From: Bythopirellula sp.
Lineage (GTDB): Bacteria; Planctomycetota; Planctomycetia; Pirellulales; Lacipirellulaceae
NCBI GenBank assembly: GCA_028285205.1
Contig: JANQQA010000036.1
Span: 1 to 64,000 of the forward strand
DNA: 64,000 bases
Reading direction: 5' to 3'
The translations under genes were made by a program, and so were the position numbers. This document shows, piece by piece, positions 1 through 9,965 of this stretch (its first letter is position 1; each line of letters opens with the position of its first letter). Under the pieces are notes generated by a model that saw only the letters and a list, made by a program, of their open reading frames with translations, did no database searches and was not told where the DNA came from.

Positions 1-1935
1 TCCCAATCGGACGTCGGCAATCGGTCCGACTTGATTCTTGCTAAAAGTCCGCGCCCGCAGACGACCACCGTCGGCCAAAGTAAGTGGCTGCTCGTAAAGC
101 GTCGATTGCTCCGTGGGCTCCGATCCGTCGAGCGTGTATCGAATCGTGGCGTCGGGATGCTCGTTGCGAATTTTCTTCCTGCCGCCATGTCGCTTCCAAT
201 TGAAGTCTTCACCTGTGGGTTTCGGGGCGAGCACGACCGCATGCGCGTCGTTACGCGCGATTTGGACGGATGGCGGTGGTTGCTTGTAGTAATGAGCCGA
301 GACTTCCGCGATCGTCGGTTGAAGTCGAGATGCAAGAACTCGGATCCGTAACCGATCCGTCGTCACGGTCGGGAACCGCAGGAATTTCTTGTAGCCGATG
401 GTCGTGCCGCGCGCGACTTCTTGCCATTGCCCGTCGAACCATGCGTCCAACGCGTGTCCCTCAACGCGTTGTCCGACCGAGGCGATCGCCTCCTGCACGA
501 CGATACGATTCAAGGTTGTTGGCTCGGGCAACAGAATGAGAACTGCATCATCATCCCCATCAGGCTGCCAGTAGGTTTGGAGATCACCATCACGAAGGCT
601 GGTTACTTCGCCCCCATTTTCCGACGTTGTCTTGGCTCCGGCTGCCAGATCGGATCCATAGGTTTCACGAATACGTTTGCCGACTTCTCGCAAGCAGGCC
701 TCGTCGCGTTCGGCGAAAAGGCCTTGGTTACTCGGTGGAATGTTTAGCAGAAATCCGGCATTGCCCCCGACGGTTCGCTCGTAGATATCGAACACGTCGT
801 CGGGAGTGCGTACTGATTGCTCATGCTCGTTGCGCCAGAACCAGCCGGCGCGTATCGAAGTGTCTACCTCGCTGATGAGGTACTGGAGCTGCTTACTCTC
901 GTAACGCTTGCCGTAGACTTCATAGCTTTCGCTCACCAGAGCTGTACGAGACCCGGGCGAAGCGTCTGGACGATCGACGCCGCTTAGCTTTCTGCTTTGC
1001 ACCGGCAGCACACTCCATTCCGATTCGCGTGTGTAACCGCCTTCGTTGCCACACCAGCGAATGTCTGGGCCGCCAAAAATTGCCGCTTCTGGTGCGAGTT
1101 CGCGAATCATTTGGAACCACTGATCCTTGACGTACTTCTGCCCGCCTTTGCGTTTCGGGTGAGCGCCGTCGAACCATACTTCATGAATCGGACCGTACTC
1201 TGTCAGCAACTCGTAGAGTTGGTTCATGAAGTATCGGTTGTAGTCGTCGACGCTGAGCGTGAACGTTGGTGCGTCGCTGGGAATGTCGCTGCGCACTCGT
1301 GCCGGTTGATCATGGAACGAAGCGGGGTCGGTGGGAATGGTCGACTCTTGGTAGGGACTTTCGTTGCCGTACAGCCCCTGAGCACTTTCGATTTGATAGA
1401 GATCCGCCGGAGAGAGATAGACGCCAAGCTTTAGACCAAACTTCTTGCAGGAGTCCGACAGCTCACGCAAGACGTCGCCTTTGCCATCGCGCCAGGGAGT
1501 GGCATGGACGGAGAAAGTGCTGTTGTATCGAGTTTGCCAGAGGCAGAATCCGTCGTGATGCTTAGCGGTAATGATGACCTTCTTCATCCCCACGTCTTTC
1601 ATGATTCGGCACCACTGGTCCGTATCCAGTGTCGACCCTGGATTGAATAGACGCGGATCTTCCTTGCCGTTGCCCCATTCGACACCGGTAAACGTGTTCG
1701 GCCCGAAATGAATGAACCCGGTGAACTCGTCCTGATGGTACAGGAGCTGCGGCCGGTTCGGCACAACACTGGCCGCCAACGTCATGATCTCTTCTGGACT
1801 CGCATCGCGAGGAATTTCGACGTTATGAACATACGGCGGGTCACTGGCGTGGCTCGCGTTCGGTCGAATCTCAACACATAGCAGCAAGCAGGCAATCGCT
1901 GGGAGATGCAGGGCGACATCAAGTACTTTAGGCAT
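1..1935 (-). CDS. GH29 alpha-L-fucosidase, secreted, 3' end cut by window edge
   Basis: At least 645 codons are open from the ATG at 1935 to the left edge. A signal-like hydrophobic stretch (LPAIACLLLCV) precedes a GH29 catalytic domain of about residues 45-400. The family motif ITAKHHDGFCLW lies near residue 120, and the motif EVWFDG carries the expected nucleophile Asp at residue 256. Beyond about residue 430 there is a discoidin-like (F5/8 C) module, then a chitobiase-type C-terminal module with the motif IRYTLDGSEPT. Family knowledge: GH29 enzymes release alpha-L-fucose by a retaining mechanism. It is the last visible gene of a minus-strand operon, 169 bases after the isomerase gene. The real C-terminus is outside the window, so total length is unknown. 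Some GH29 relatives act on other 6-deoxy or galacto-configured sugars, so the substrate is inferred. Confidence 0.88.
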   Translation of the reverse strand, partial: MPKVLDVALHLPAIACLLLCVEIRPNASHASDPPYVHNVEIPRDASPEEIMTLAASVVPNRPQLLYHQDEFTGFIHFGPNTFTGVEWGNGKEDPRLFNPGSTLDTDQWCRIMKDVGMKKVIITAKHHDGFCLWQTRYNSTFSVHATPWRDGKGDVLRELSDSCKKFGLKLGVYLSPADLYQIESAQGLYGNESPYQESTIPTDPASFHDQPARVRSDIPSDAPTFTLSVDDYNRYFMNQLYELLTEYGPIHEVWFDGAHPKRKGGQKYVKDQWFQMIRELAPEAAIFGGPDIRWCGNEGGYTRESEWSVLPVQSRKLSGVDRPDASPGSRTALVSESYEVYGKRYESKQLQYLISEVDTSIRAGWFWRNEHEQSVRTPDDVFDIYERTVGGNAGFLLNIPPSNQGLFAERDEACLREVGKRIRETYGSDLAAGAKTTSENGGEVTSLRDGDLQTYWQPDGDDDAVLILLPEPTTLNRIVVQEAIASVGQRVEGHALDAWFDGQWQEVARGTTIGYKKFLRFPTVTTDRLRIRVLASRLQPTIAEVSAHYYKQPPPSVQIARNDAHAVVLAPKPTGEDFNWKRHGGRKKIRNEHPDATIRYTLDGSEPTEQSTLYEQPLTLADGGRLRARTFSKNQVGPIADVRLG

Positions 1936-2104
1936 GTTCTTACTCGGCAGTAGATTTGGCCGGGGACCTAGCATTGCTACAACGCGGCAGACTGTTCACA
2001 GAATGTTGCCACGACGACCTTGAATTCCAATGTCGTCAGCCCAATCGCCCGGTACGAACGGGCGACTGGAACCGCGAGGTTGGCTTTAGCTTTGCAAAGA
2101 AATG

Positions 2105-3805
2105 CTAGACGGACTGACCAACGGCATTCTCGTTGGAAGCGAATTCAGCCCAGTGCTTGTCGTCTTTGCGTGTTCCACACAGGTGTACGTGGATTCCTAA
2201 CTCTTGCGCCATTGCAGCTCGTACCAATAGCGCTTCGTCGGCTGCGTCCGCATCGCCACCGTAGGCAACCTGGATATGGTTCGCCTGATGGCGTGCCATC
2301 ATCTGGTCGCGGCTGACGCCATAGGTTACCGCATGCATGATCGGCCACTGCGGAGTGGTGGAATTCCAACGGCGCTCGGTTTCTTCACGAGGCAGCTCGA
2401 TGGCCTTTCCTCGACCCATGTCCAAATGCAAAGCATCACTCTTGATGTAGATGCGGGACCAAACGATTTCTCCCGGCTTGGCAATCCCTCGGAGCGTTGA
2501 ACCACCGAGCGGAAAGTACATCGGCGGCTGTCGAAAGCCCTCGCTGCTTGCCCAACCACCTTCATGGTGTTCGACAGGAGCGGAGCCGGAGATCTCAAAC
2601 ACCCAAACGTAGTCGTCGACGGTGTTGGAATGATCATCGTCGCCCCAACGCAGGTCGTGCAAAGTCGTTTCTACGGGAAGCTCTAACGCGGCATGCACCT
2701 TCTGGATCAGCAGTCCGTCAAGCCCAGCACATTCGTCAACTTCATTGAAGTGCAGTACTGGTTGACCGGGGAAGAGTTCGCGCGATCCATCGCGGCTGAA
2801 GACCGGCGGGCGTTCTGTGCTGTTAAGCATCCCTTCGACCAAGTCGCTGGCAGGCAAGAGGTCCTTGAGCCCCTGTTGGTACTGAATGCCGATAAGATCG
2901 CACCCAAAGTCGTCCGCCAAGCGTACAGCAGCGATGTAAGTTTGACATTGCTTCTGAATCTGGTCATCGGTTAGCTCGGACTGCTCGTCCGTGCCCGTAT
3001 GAAACGTCATACCACGTTGCTCGAGCCACTGTCGCGCCGCATCTGCTTCTTCGACGGAACAGCACGTGGCTTCGTAGTAGAGCGCCGACTGACTGAGCCG
3101 CTCCTTAAACACACCGGTTCGATTCAGCAGATGATCAGGAATGATCGCATTGAACATTCCCATGCACCCTTCGTCGAATACGCCCATGATGGCCTTGTTG
3201 CGGACCAGGCTCTCGGCGAGTTCTCCGCCCAGATTCTTGGCAGTCTCGGGGACACGGTCGCTCGCGAGTGCTTGGACATGGGTCGTGTCGTGCTCCAGGC
3301 TACCCGACGAGAGCCAATCAGAAAGCCCTGTCGTGAAGAAGGAATCAGTGAAGTCTTCACTCCAGAGTGTCGAGTAATTGACTCCCGCCTTGGTCAACGA
3401 GCCGTTGAGATTCAACATCCCTACTAGACCGGGCCACTGGCCCGACCAATTCGCGACGGTCAGAATTGGCCCTTCGTGAGTGGTTAAGCCGGCTAGCACA
3501 TGGTGTGAGTACTGCCAAACTGCCTCTGCCACGATAAGGTGGGCATCGGAAGGGATGTTCTTGAAGACTTCGATGCCTTCGCGCTGACTGGCGATGAACC
3601 CGTGCCCGGTCGTTTCATCAAATGCATGGGCGCGATGGCACTCGTAACCCAGTTCTTCCAGAACAATTCGCAATGATGCTTCCATGTCATGCTGTGCTTG
3701 CCAGCACTGCTGGTTGGCTGACAGTCGTAGGTCGCCACTGGCGATCAAATAGACAGTCTTGCCCTTACCAGCGGGTGCGCCATTTCCATAGAGTGACTCA
3801 CGCAT
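2105..3805 (-). CDS. L-fucose/D-arabinose isomerase-like protein
   Basis: This 566-residue protein without a signal peptide resembles the L-fucose isomerase superfamily (COG2407 type). The C-terminal third carries [41 protein letters not shown] and TPQWPIMHA, followed by [12 protein letters not shown], which parallels the substrate-site region of fucose isomerases. Members of that superfamily interconvert L-fucose/L-fuculose and also D-arabinose/D-ribulose. The ATG at 3805 is preceded by AGGAG eight bases upstream; this site lies inside the end of the kinase gene, which overlaps by 8 bp, so translation is probably coupled. Cytoplasmic location and a place directly after a ribulokinase-type gene point to a ketopentose-producing step. 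Sequence similarity to characterised FucI is distant, so the exact sugar is inferred. Confidence 0.72.
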   Translation of the reverse strand: MRESLYGNGAPAGKGKTVYLIASGDLRLSANQQCWQAQHDMEASLRIVLEELGYECHRAHAFDETTGHGFIASQREGIEVFKNIPSDAHLIVAEAVWQYSHHVLAGLTTHEGPILTVANWSGQWPGLVGMLNLNGSLTKAGVNYSTLWSEDFTDSFFTTGLSDWLSSGSLEHDTTHVQALASDRVPETAKNLGGELAESLVRNKAIMGVFDEGCMGMFNAIIPDHLLNRTGVFKERLSQSALYYEATCCSVEEADAARQWLEQRGMTFHTGTDEQSELTDDQIQKQCQTYIAAVRLADDFGCDLIGIQYQQGLKDLLPASDLVEGMLNSTERPPVFSRDGSRELFPGQPVLHFNEVDECAGLDGLLIQKVHAALELPVETTLHDLRWGDDDHSNTVDDYVWVFEISGSAPVEHHEGGWASSEGFRQPPMYFPLGGSTLRGIAKPGEIVWSRIYIKSDALHLDMGRGKAIELPREETERRWNSTTPQWPIMHAVTYGVSRDQMMARHQANHIQVAYGGDADAADEALLVRAAMAQELGIHVHLCGTRKDDKHWAEFASNENAVGQSV

Positions 3806-5438
3806 ACGTATTTCTCCTAGAACTTAGATGGTCTGCCAGCTGCCTGTATTTGGCGTAGGCAGCCTGGTAGTCGTTTGAATGCTCCACGGCGGGTTCGACA
3901 ATTTCTGCCCGTCGTGCGGGGTCGTCGTCTCGCGGTGCCGCCATCGTTTCAACTGCTTGCTCGGTCGTGGAAAAGCCACTGCGCTCTTCTCCTGCCGCGA
4001 TAGCGCCGAGTATCGCGGCGCCTAAAGCGGGCCCTTGTTTACTGGGGTGAACGAGAATCGGTCTGCCTAGAACGTCAGCGTAAATCTGAACTAGGGCCGG
4101 ATTGTGGTGAGGTAGGCCTCCAGTTGCCACTAAACTCTTTACGGAAATGCCAGACTCTTCCAAACAATCAACAATCCAACGTACACCAAATGCCGATGCT
4201 TCGAGCAAAGCACGGTAAAGGTGTGCCGGTCGGTGGTGCATTTTTAGTCCGCTGAAGCCCCCACTGAGTTCGCCATCCATTAGTGGCGTTCTACAGCCGT
4301 TCATCCAGTCAACGCAGGTCACGCCGTCGGCACCTGGCGGTATGTTCGCCGCCTGCTCAGCTAGTTCCGAGTGGTCTTTATGCCCAAGGAGACTGCGCAG
4401 CCAATCGAAGGCGTCGCCGACGGCTGCCTGTCCGGTTTCGTAACCATAGTAGCCAGGCAGAATGCCGTCCTTCACGATGCCCGCGACCCCTGATACCATG
4501 CTCGCGTTTGGCGCGTTTAGCATGTGACAACTACTTGTGCCCATCACCATCACGAGCGTTCCAGCAGAAGCCGCACCAACGCCCGGAACACCAGCGTGTG
4601 CGTCGATAATGGCGGCGCTAACGGGTGTGCCAACGTGCAGGCCGAGACGATCCGCCATGCCTGCACAGAGTCCGCCCGCCGCTTGCCCGGGCGCGACCAG
4701 CTTACCGGGTAGCTTGTTGACTACGGTCTCTGCTAGGCGTGGATGAACCGCGTTGAGATAGTCTGTGGAAGGATAGCCGTCCTCGGCTGACCACATTGCT
4801 TTGTAGCCCGCTTGGCAGGTCGAGCGGGGCAACTCGCCGGCGGCGCCACTTACTAGCTGCCAGACGAACCAATCTCCCGCTTCCAACCAGATCTCTGTCG
4901 CGTCGTACACGCCCGGCGCTTGTTCCAGCACCTCAAGTACTTTCGGAAAGAACCATTCCAGGCCAATCACGCCACCATAACGTTTAAGGAAATCCTCGTT
5001 TCGCTCTTTCGCAACCGCTGTCAGGCGATCGGCTTGCTGTTGGGCTCCATGGTGTTTCCAGAGCTTCGGCCAAGCATGAGGCTCACGTCGAAAGTCCGCT
5101 ACATTACAGAGCGGTGTGCCGTCTGCAGTAGTCGGCAGCATCGTACAGCTGGTGAAGTCAACACCCACGCCGATGACCGATTCCGGTTGCACGTTAGCGG
5201 AACGCATCGCTTCTTGGACAGCGCTAGCGGCACTGGAAATCCAATCATTGGGATCTTGCAAAGCGAATAATGCAGGTAACGGTTCTCCATCAGGAAGCGC
5301 ATTGAGAACCTGTCCTCTCGCATACTTGCTAACTGCTGACGCAATCTCTATTCCATTCAAATCAACAAGCAGTGCACGGACCGATTCGGTGCCAAAGTCG
5401 AGGCCTAACGCAAGCTTATTCGTAGTAACCAATACCAT
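3798..5438 (-). CDS. araB: AraB-type ribulokinase (FGGY family carbohydrate kinase)
   Basis: This 546-residue FGGY kinase begins with the ATP-binding motif [14 protein letters not shown] (residues 13-26) and has the AraB-like stretches [23 protein letters not shown] (121-130), [12 protein letters not shown] and [17 protein letters not shown]. Asp279 in IIDAHAG is the expected catalytic base and MGTSSCHML the family's second phosphate-contacting region. These are features of ribulokinases, which phosphorylate C5 of 2-ketopentoses, rather than of fuculokinases, which phosphorylate C1. Known AraB enzymes accept both L- and D-ribulose. The gene overlaps the isomerase gene and follows the propeller dehydrogenase by 34 bases. 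With an isomerase able to make D-ribulose, the pair would yield D-ribulose-5-phosphate. No AraA or AraD homologue is present in the window, which weakens an L-arabinose role. Confidence 0.85.
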   Translation of the reverse strand: MVLVTTNKLALGLDFGTESVRALLVDLNGIEIASAVSKYARGQVLNALPDGEPLPALFALQDPNDWISSAASAVQEAMRSANVQPESVIGVGVDFTSCTMLPTTADGTPLCNVADFRREPHAWPKLWKHHGAQQQADRLTAVAKERNEDFLKRYGGVIGLEWFFPKVLEVLEQAPGVYDATEIWLEAGDWFVWQLVSGAAGELPRSTCQAGYKAMWSAEDGYPSTDYLNAVHPRLAETVVNKLPGKLVAPGQAAGGLCAGMADRLGLHVGTPVSAAIIDAHAGVPGVGAASAGTLVMVMGTSSCHMLNAPNASMVSGVAGIVKDGILPGYYGYETGQAAVGDAFDWLRSLLGHKDHSELAEQAANIPPGADGVTCVDWMNGCRTPLMDGELSGGFSGLKMHHRPAHLYRALLEASAFGVRWIVDCLEESGISVKSLVATGGLPHHNPALVQIYADVLGRPILVHPSKQGPALGAAILGAIAAGEERSGFSTTEQAVETMAAPRDDDPARRAEIVEPAVEHSNDYQAAYAKYRQLADHLSSRRNTYA

Positions 5439-5472
5439 TATCGTTCTCTAGAAATTCACCTTTCGCCATATG

Positions 5473-7092
5473 CTACACCGTACACTCTGATCGTGAAGTG
5501 CGACGATGTCGAATCGAGCATAAATATGCTTGAGTTAGTATGCCAGTAAGCATACATGTAGAGCTTGGCTCAGGAACTTGAAGCAATTGCGAAAAAGCGC
5601 CTGCGCCTTGCGCATTGTCGAACGCCGTCTTGAACAATTGGAAATCCAACACATCAACGACTAGGTTCCCATCAAAGTCACCTTGGGTAAAGGTCTCGTC
5701 TGGCGTAGATCCAGGGAACTCCATTCGATATGTCGGTTTGAACAATTGCCAATCTGCCGAAGTGACTTCACCGTCACCGTCCATGTCACCAAGAACAGAT
5801 GGTGGATCCCCAAACGACACACGATGAATGCGCCCACCAGCAACGTGTTGGCCGACCAGCAGATTCCCCAGAGGGTCAGTCAGCACGTCAATCGGATTAG
5901 CAAATCCGGTCGCGATGGTTGTCACATCACCTGTCACACCATCTACAGCCAGCAAGTCCTTTCCAGCAGCAAATCGGACAATGAACGCATCGCCGGCAAA
6001 TTCGGGATTCACATCACTAAAGTCGAGGCCGTTGGCTGACGCATGATTGCCAAGGGTTGCAACTGGGGCTTCAAAAGACTGGAAGAATCCGGCGTTTATC
6101 GCATCGGCATTGGTCTTCCAATCGCCTGAGATTTCATTGCCTTTTGGGAACTGATGATCATCTTGAAAGTCGCTCCGGTGGATTTCATCAGGTGCCAATG
6201 GGTTCTCGTTCTGATTCATCGAGACCCATAACTGTCCTTCGTCGTCGAATGCCAAACCGTAGTTGTTGCGAAAACCGGTCGAGTAGACGGTCAGTTTTCC
6301 CTGGTCCGTCGATGTGAACGGTCTTGTATCAGACTCGGGGTTGGTGATGTCAAACCTTGCCAAGTTGGTGGTCGTCGTATCGGAACTCAACTGCGTAAGA
6401 TCGCGAATCCAGTTTACAGAACCCGTGTACGAATACTCGCCATCACTCGGACTCGGGGGGCCTGACAGCTCGCTGATATCTCCACCCGTTCGAGTTCGGC
6501 TACCTATTCCCACGTACAACGTGTCGTCGCGAATCTGCATCTGGTTAACCTGATGCAAATCGGTAACGCCAAGGTTGGACACAATGGTTTGATTCACCTC
6601 GCCAGCCTCACCCCAAGAACCGTCCTGATCGTCATCGGTCAGGCGAATAATGTCCTGCGGCCAATCGATTGGTTCCGGTGCAAATGTGAACGGCACAGCC
6701 GGGGAGATATACATCACATGACCCAATGTCGGATCATCATGAAAAGCAATGCCCAACGAGCCATTGCGACGGCCCTCACTAGGCTCATCGGGTCGCGACC
6801 AAATTGTGACTTCGTTGCTGACGTTGCCCAATGGGTCATAGTCGTATCGCTTGATGCCATTGGACAACGTCGCAACATAGAGTTTGCCGTCCGGCCCGAA
6901 TGTCATCTGCGTAATATTGCCAATACTCGAACCAATCTGTTCGATGCCGGAAAAATTCTCCTGGACGATTGGATCAGTTGAAAGCTGCTGAGCCTGCAAC
7001 TGGGTACACATGACCAGAATCGCCAGAACGCCCGCATACCTTATGCCACGAGAACAAACACTACGGTTCCGAATTACTTTCAATGCTTTCAC
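5473..7092 (-). CDS. Secreted glucose/sorbosone dehydrogenase-like beta-propeller with dockerin and PEP-CTERM tail
   Basis: The GTG at 7092 is chosen because GGGAGG lies eight bases upstream; the nearby ATG is out of frame. The 539-residue product has a signal peptide ending near LQAQ (about residue 35), then a six-bladed-propeller-like domain (about 50-430) with ITQMTFGPDGKLYVAT, GIAFHDDP and STGFRNNYGLAFDDEGQLW, as in PQQ-dependent sugar dehydrogenases of the sorbosone family. Dockerin-like loops follow (LGDMDGDGEVTSADWQLFK and GDFDGNLVVDVLDFQLFK), then a VPEPSS sorting motif. The C-terminal helix after PEP is short and contains cysteines, so the sorting signal is atypical. It sits between GH172 and the kinase with 31 and 34 base gaps, so it is almost certainly co-transcribed. 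Oxidation of a released sugar or a purely binding role are both possible. Confidence 0.75.
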   Translation of the reverse strand: MKALKVIRNRSVCSRGIRYAGVLAILVMCTQLQAQQLSTDPIVQENFSGIEQIGSSIGNITQMTFGPDGKLYVATLSNGIKRYDYDPLGNVSNEVTIWSRPDEPSEGRRNGSLGIAFHDDPTLGHVMYISPAVPFTFAPEPIDWPQDIIRLTDDDQDGSWGEAGEVNQTIVSNLGVTDLHQVNQMQIRDDTLYVGIGSRTRTGGDISELSGPPSPSDGEYSYTGSVNWIRDLTQLSSDTTTTNLARFDITNPESDTRPFTSTDQGKLTVYSTGFRNNYGLAFDDEGQLWVSMNQNENPLAPDEIHRSDFQDDHQFPKGNEISGDWKTNADAINAGFFQSFEAPVATLGNHASANGLDFSDVNPEFAGDAFIVRFAAGKDLLAVDGVTGDVTTIATGFANPIDVLTDPLGNLLVGQHVAGGRIHRVSFGDPPSVLGDMDGDGEVTSADWQLFKPTYRMEFPGSTPDETFTQGDFDGNLVVDVLDFQLFKTAFDNAQGAGAFSQLLQVPEPSSTCMLTGILTQAYLCSIRHRRTSRSECTV

Positions 7093-7123
7093 ATCAAATA
7101 CCTCCCATTGACTTCTCTGCGCT

Positions 7124-9808
7124 TTAAATCAGGCGAGGGTTCCGGCAGAATCGACAAGACGATACAGCCATTCCCAACAGGCACACGAGTACGGTCATTG
7201 ACGGTTCGGGCACTGTTACGAGCTGCTGAAATGCGTTCGCGCCATTTGCGGAAGTGTAGGCGTCCTTAAACAGGCCAAAGTCAATTGCGTTGCCTATTCC
7301 GTCATCATTAAGGTCGCTAACAGTAGATCCATAATTGTCACGGAAGATCACCCAGTCATTTGCATCCACCAAGCCATCGCCATCTAAATCACCCAGGATA
7401 TCGATCGGAACTGTGAAGTCAGCTGAGATGATCGCCCTCAATAAGGACTCGTCGCCAAACAAACTTTCATTGCCGCCGTTACCCAGCACGAAGTCGACGC
7501 TCTGCCCCGGGGAGATGGTCGCGTCAAAGTCGAAGGGCGTTTCGTCCAAGGTACTGCCGGTCCCATTCACAGAGAACTCCAGCACTCCATCTACATAGAT
7601 GTAAAACTCAACACTGTCTCCGGAAACGATGAAGTTACGAATGGAACCTCCAATATTGATGAGGCCGTCGACCGAGTCGCCGGCTGTCCACTGGGCGACC
7701 ACATACTGACGAGCTGCGTCACCCTGGAAGCCATCACCGCCTGGATGCAGCGACAGCTCGTGGTATCCCGGTGATCCTTGAATGCCAATATTGTCTCCGC
7801 CATCGACGAACAAGAACTCGTCCGAGATTGCTGCGAGGTTATACATGCCGTTTTCCCCCCCGCTAAATCCTTGATTACCAGCGTTTCCAACGTCCCCCCA
7901 CGTCATCAGCTGCAAATCGACGCCAGCAGCCGACGGGTTGGCATTGTCGGAGGAATAGTAGCTCCAGCTTCCTTCACCGGTGGTATCGGAGATCCCGCTT
8001 GCCGCATCGCCTGGGTTGTCCGCGGCTCGAAAGTCGGCGGCCAAGTCCGCTACGGTATTGAGAGCAACTGCGCCTGGGCGGCCGTACCAAAAGGTTGCTG
8101 CACCGATGTCAAGTGAGCCCTGCCGCCATTTCCAAACTTCCATATCGAACTTCAGCGATTCCTCAAACGGAAGCGTATCCAATCCACGCACGCGTCCGTT
8201 TACGGTTAGGCCGTTTCCCGTTGCGTCACGCTGACCAGTGGCAATAGGCTGAGTCACGAAGGGGCTGTCGAAAAGAGCTGCGCTACCGAACGAGTAGCCA
8301 TAGTAGTCTTCAGTGCCGGTGCCGACCTGATTGGGCGTAGACTCGGAACCATCACCATTGCCATCCAGATAGTCGACGTAGATCTTCTCGTCTCCTTCAC
8401 CCCACCAAAAGTCTCCGCTGGTACTAGAGCCAATGTTACGATTGCGGATTGACATGGTGTCACCGACATACACGCCACGCCCTCGAATATTGATGAAGCG
8501 AAAGTCAGCGTCACCCTCCGCACTATACCGTTCGTTTGATGGAATATTTCCATTGCCAACATCACGGGTCAGGATATCGTTTTCAGACCGGTAGTTGGAG
8601 TGGAAGTGCATCGAGTCGTTCGTCCACTGGTAGGCGCCTGTTTTGATTTCGAGGTCAACATTGACCGGGTTACCGCCAGCATTGATCAAGCGGACTTTCG
8701 CATCGTTTTGGTAAGGCATCACCCACCGTGAGGTTAGCGTGCCATCGCCTACGACGGTGCGGAAATAATCAGTCCCTTCGTTGTAGACATTGCTTGAATT
8801 CTCACTCCACCCGTTGCCGAAGAATTGGCCCGCCGGAACGCGCGCGGTCATTTGGCCATCAAACGTCAGCTCAATATACGTATCTGCCAAGGCATCACGC
8901 TGCTCAGCCGTCGAGCCGCCGTTAAACTTAAGCGTGATCTCTCGGATCGCCTGGCCATTGCTCGCGCCGCTGGGCGCTGTGAAGTTGCGATCGTAGACGG
9001 CACCAGTGACAAGCGATTGGCCGGTCGTGGTGTCGGTCGCATCCACCTGTCCGTGAATCGTGGAGCTACTAAGGCGGCTGTTGACGTTGCTAAGCTCGCT
9101 AGCGTAAGTCGCCGTCGAGCTGCCCGTGTAGGATTGAACGTCTGTACCCGGGGCATATTTTCGATAGTTGATGTTATACCAAAACGCGTTGCCCGTATTG
9201 TGTTCAGTCCCGCCGTTGGCGACGTACTCGCCGATGTTGGCAAACCCGCCATGGGTAGTGGGGCCATCCCAAGTTACTTTGACACCCGACGAATAAGTGA
9301 CGGGACCATAGAAGTTTCCTCCCAAGTTGGGAGTGCCAAAGTTAAGCGACGAGCCAAAACCAACGTTGTTACCACCGACCAGGCCTGTGGCACTTTGAGT
9401 CAACACCGGGGAGTTACTTCCGTTGACGTAGATACGGAAGTTGTTGTTATTGAGCAATGCGCCGTTAATCCCGGTAGACCACCAGCGTGTGATCGCGCCC
9501 GGACCGGAGTCCTCAAACAAGACCAACTCCTGCCGGCCCTGGTTGGTTTCCTGACGGATATAATTGCCGAAGTCGACATTCTCAAATCCCCAAGGTGAGC
9601 CTAGCTGGCTCCCAAGTGCAGTTCCATTTCGTGTGTCATGGCTTGATGCTTGCTCAAGCGTAAAACTGTTGCCTGGATGTTGCGTCAACTGGTCACGATC
9701 CGCCAATTCGTCTGCCAAGGTCCCTATCGTGATCTGAGCTGATGCTATACCTAATACAACGGAGTAAGCAATCGCTATACATATCGCCTGCTGCAAATAT
9801 AACCTCAT
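7124..9808 (-). CDS. GH172 (DUF2961) glycoside hydrolase A with dockerin and PEP-CTERM
   Basis: This 894-residue protein has a signal peptide (cut after IASAQ, about residue 25), a GH172/DUF2961 catalytic region of about residues 26-600, a following beta-sandwich-like module of unknown fold assignment (about 610-800, motif NIGIQGSPGYHELSLHPGG), a two-loop dockerin-like segment (806-850) and a VPEPS sorting signal at 867 with a short membrane helix and Arg/Cys-containing tail. Glu471 in WWGEGDEKIYVD and Glu500 in GTGTEDYYGYSFG match the two acidic residues known to be catalytic in GH172. Characterised family members act on alpha-D-arabinofuranosides or alpha-D-fructofuranosides. AAAGG lies about five bases before the ATG at 9808. 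It is the first gene of the sugar operon, preceded by a hairpin that ends the upstream gene. Confidence 0.88.
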   Translation of the reverse strand: MRLYLQQAICIAIAYSVVLGIASAQITIGTLADELADRDQLTQHPGNSFTLEQASSHDTRNGTALGSQLGSPWGFENVDFGNYIRQETNQGRQELVLFEDSGPGAITRWWSTGINGALLNNNNFRIYVNGSNSPVLTQSATGLVGGNNVGFGSSLNFGTPNLGGNFYGPVTYSSGVKVTWDGPTTHGGFANIGEYVANGGTEHNTGNAFWYNINYRKYAPGTDVQSYTGSSTATYASELSNVNSRLSSSTIHGQVDATDTTTGQSLVTGAVYDRNFTAPSGASNGQAIREITLKFNGGSTAEQRDALADTYIELTFDGQMTARVPAGQFFGNGWSENSSNVYNEGTDYFRTVVGDGTLTSRWVMPYQNDAKVRLINAGGNPVNVDLEIKTGAYQWTNDSMHFHSNYRSENDILTRDVGNGNIPSNERYSAEGDADFRFINIRGRGVYVGDTMSIRNRNIGSSTSGDFWWGEGDEKIYVDYLDGNGDGSESTPNQVGTGTEDYYGYSFGSAALFDSPFVTQPIATGQRDATGNGLTVNGRVRGLDTLPFEESLKFDMEVWKWRQGSLDIGAATFWYGRPGAVALNTVADLAADFRAADNPGDAASGISDTTGEGSWSYYSSDNANPSAAGVDLQLMTWGDVGNAGNQGFSGGENGMYNLAAISDEFLFVDGGDNIGIQGSPGYHELSLHPGGDGFQGDAARQYVVAQWTAGDSVDGLINIGGSIRNFIVSGDSVEFYIYVDGVLEFSVNGTGSTLDETPFDFDATISPGQSVDFVLGNGGNESLFGDESLLRAIISADFTVPIDILGDLDGDGLVDANDWVIFRDNYGSTVSDLNDDGIGNAIDFGLFKDAYTSANGANAFQQLVTVPEPSMTVLVCLLGMAVSSCRFCRNPRLI

Positions 9809-9887
9809 AATGCCTTTCCTCGGCTCCAGTCTTCTCTGTTCTTTCCTCTGTCATACAGAACAATCTACCAGCCAGATCAGCATAAAT

Positions 9888-9919
9888 GCCTGGCCACCCG
9901 TATCTGCGAGTGGCCAGGC
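9888..9919 (-). terminator. Hairpin between PEP-CTERM gene and GH172 operon
   Basis: A perfect 10-bp stem (GCCTGGCCAC with GTGGCCAGGC) encloses a 12-base loop. It lies 46 bases after the stop of the minus-strand gene ending at 9966. On that strand it is followed by ATTTATGC, only a weak T-tract, so intrinsic termination is probable rather than certain. It separates the upstream gene from the GH172-led operon, whose promoter must then lie in about 9809-9887. Confidence 0.55.
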
Positions 9920-9965
9920 GGTAGAGTTAACGGCACGCAAAGCTACCGTCGTTCCGTCTCAGCTA

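Noticed and set aside
8825-9598. 257-codon plus-strand frame
   Set aside because: It lies wholly antisense to GH172 A and has no domain or signal; the minus-strand gene has clear catalytic motifs across it.
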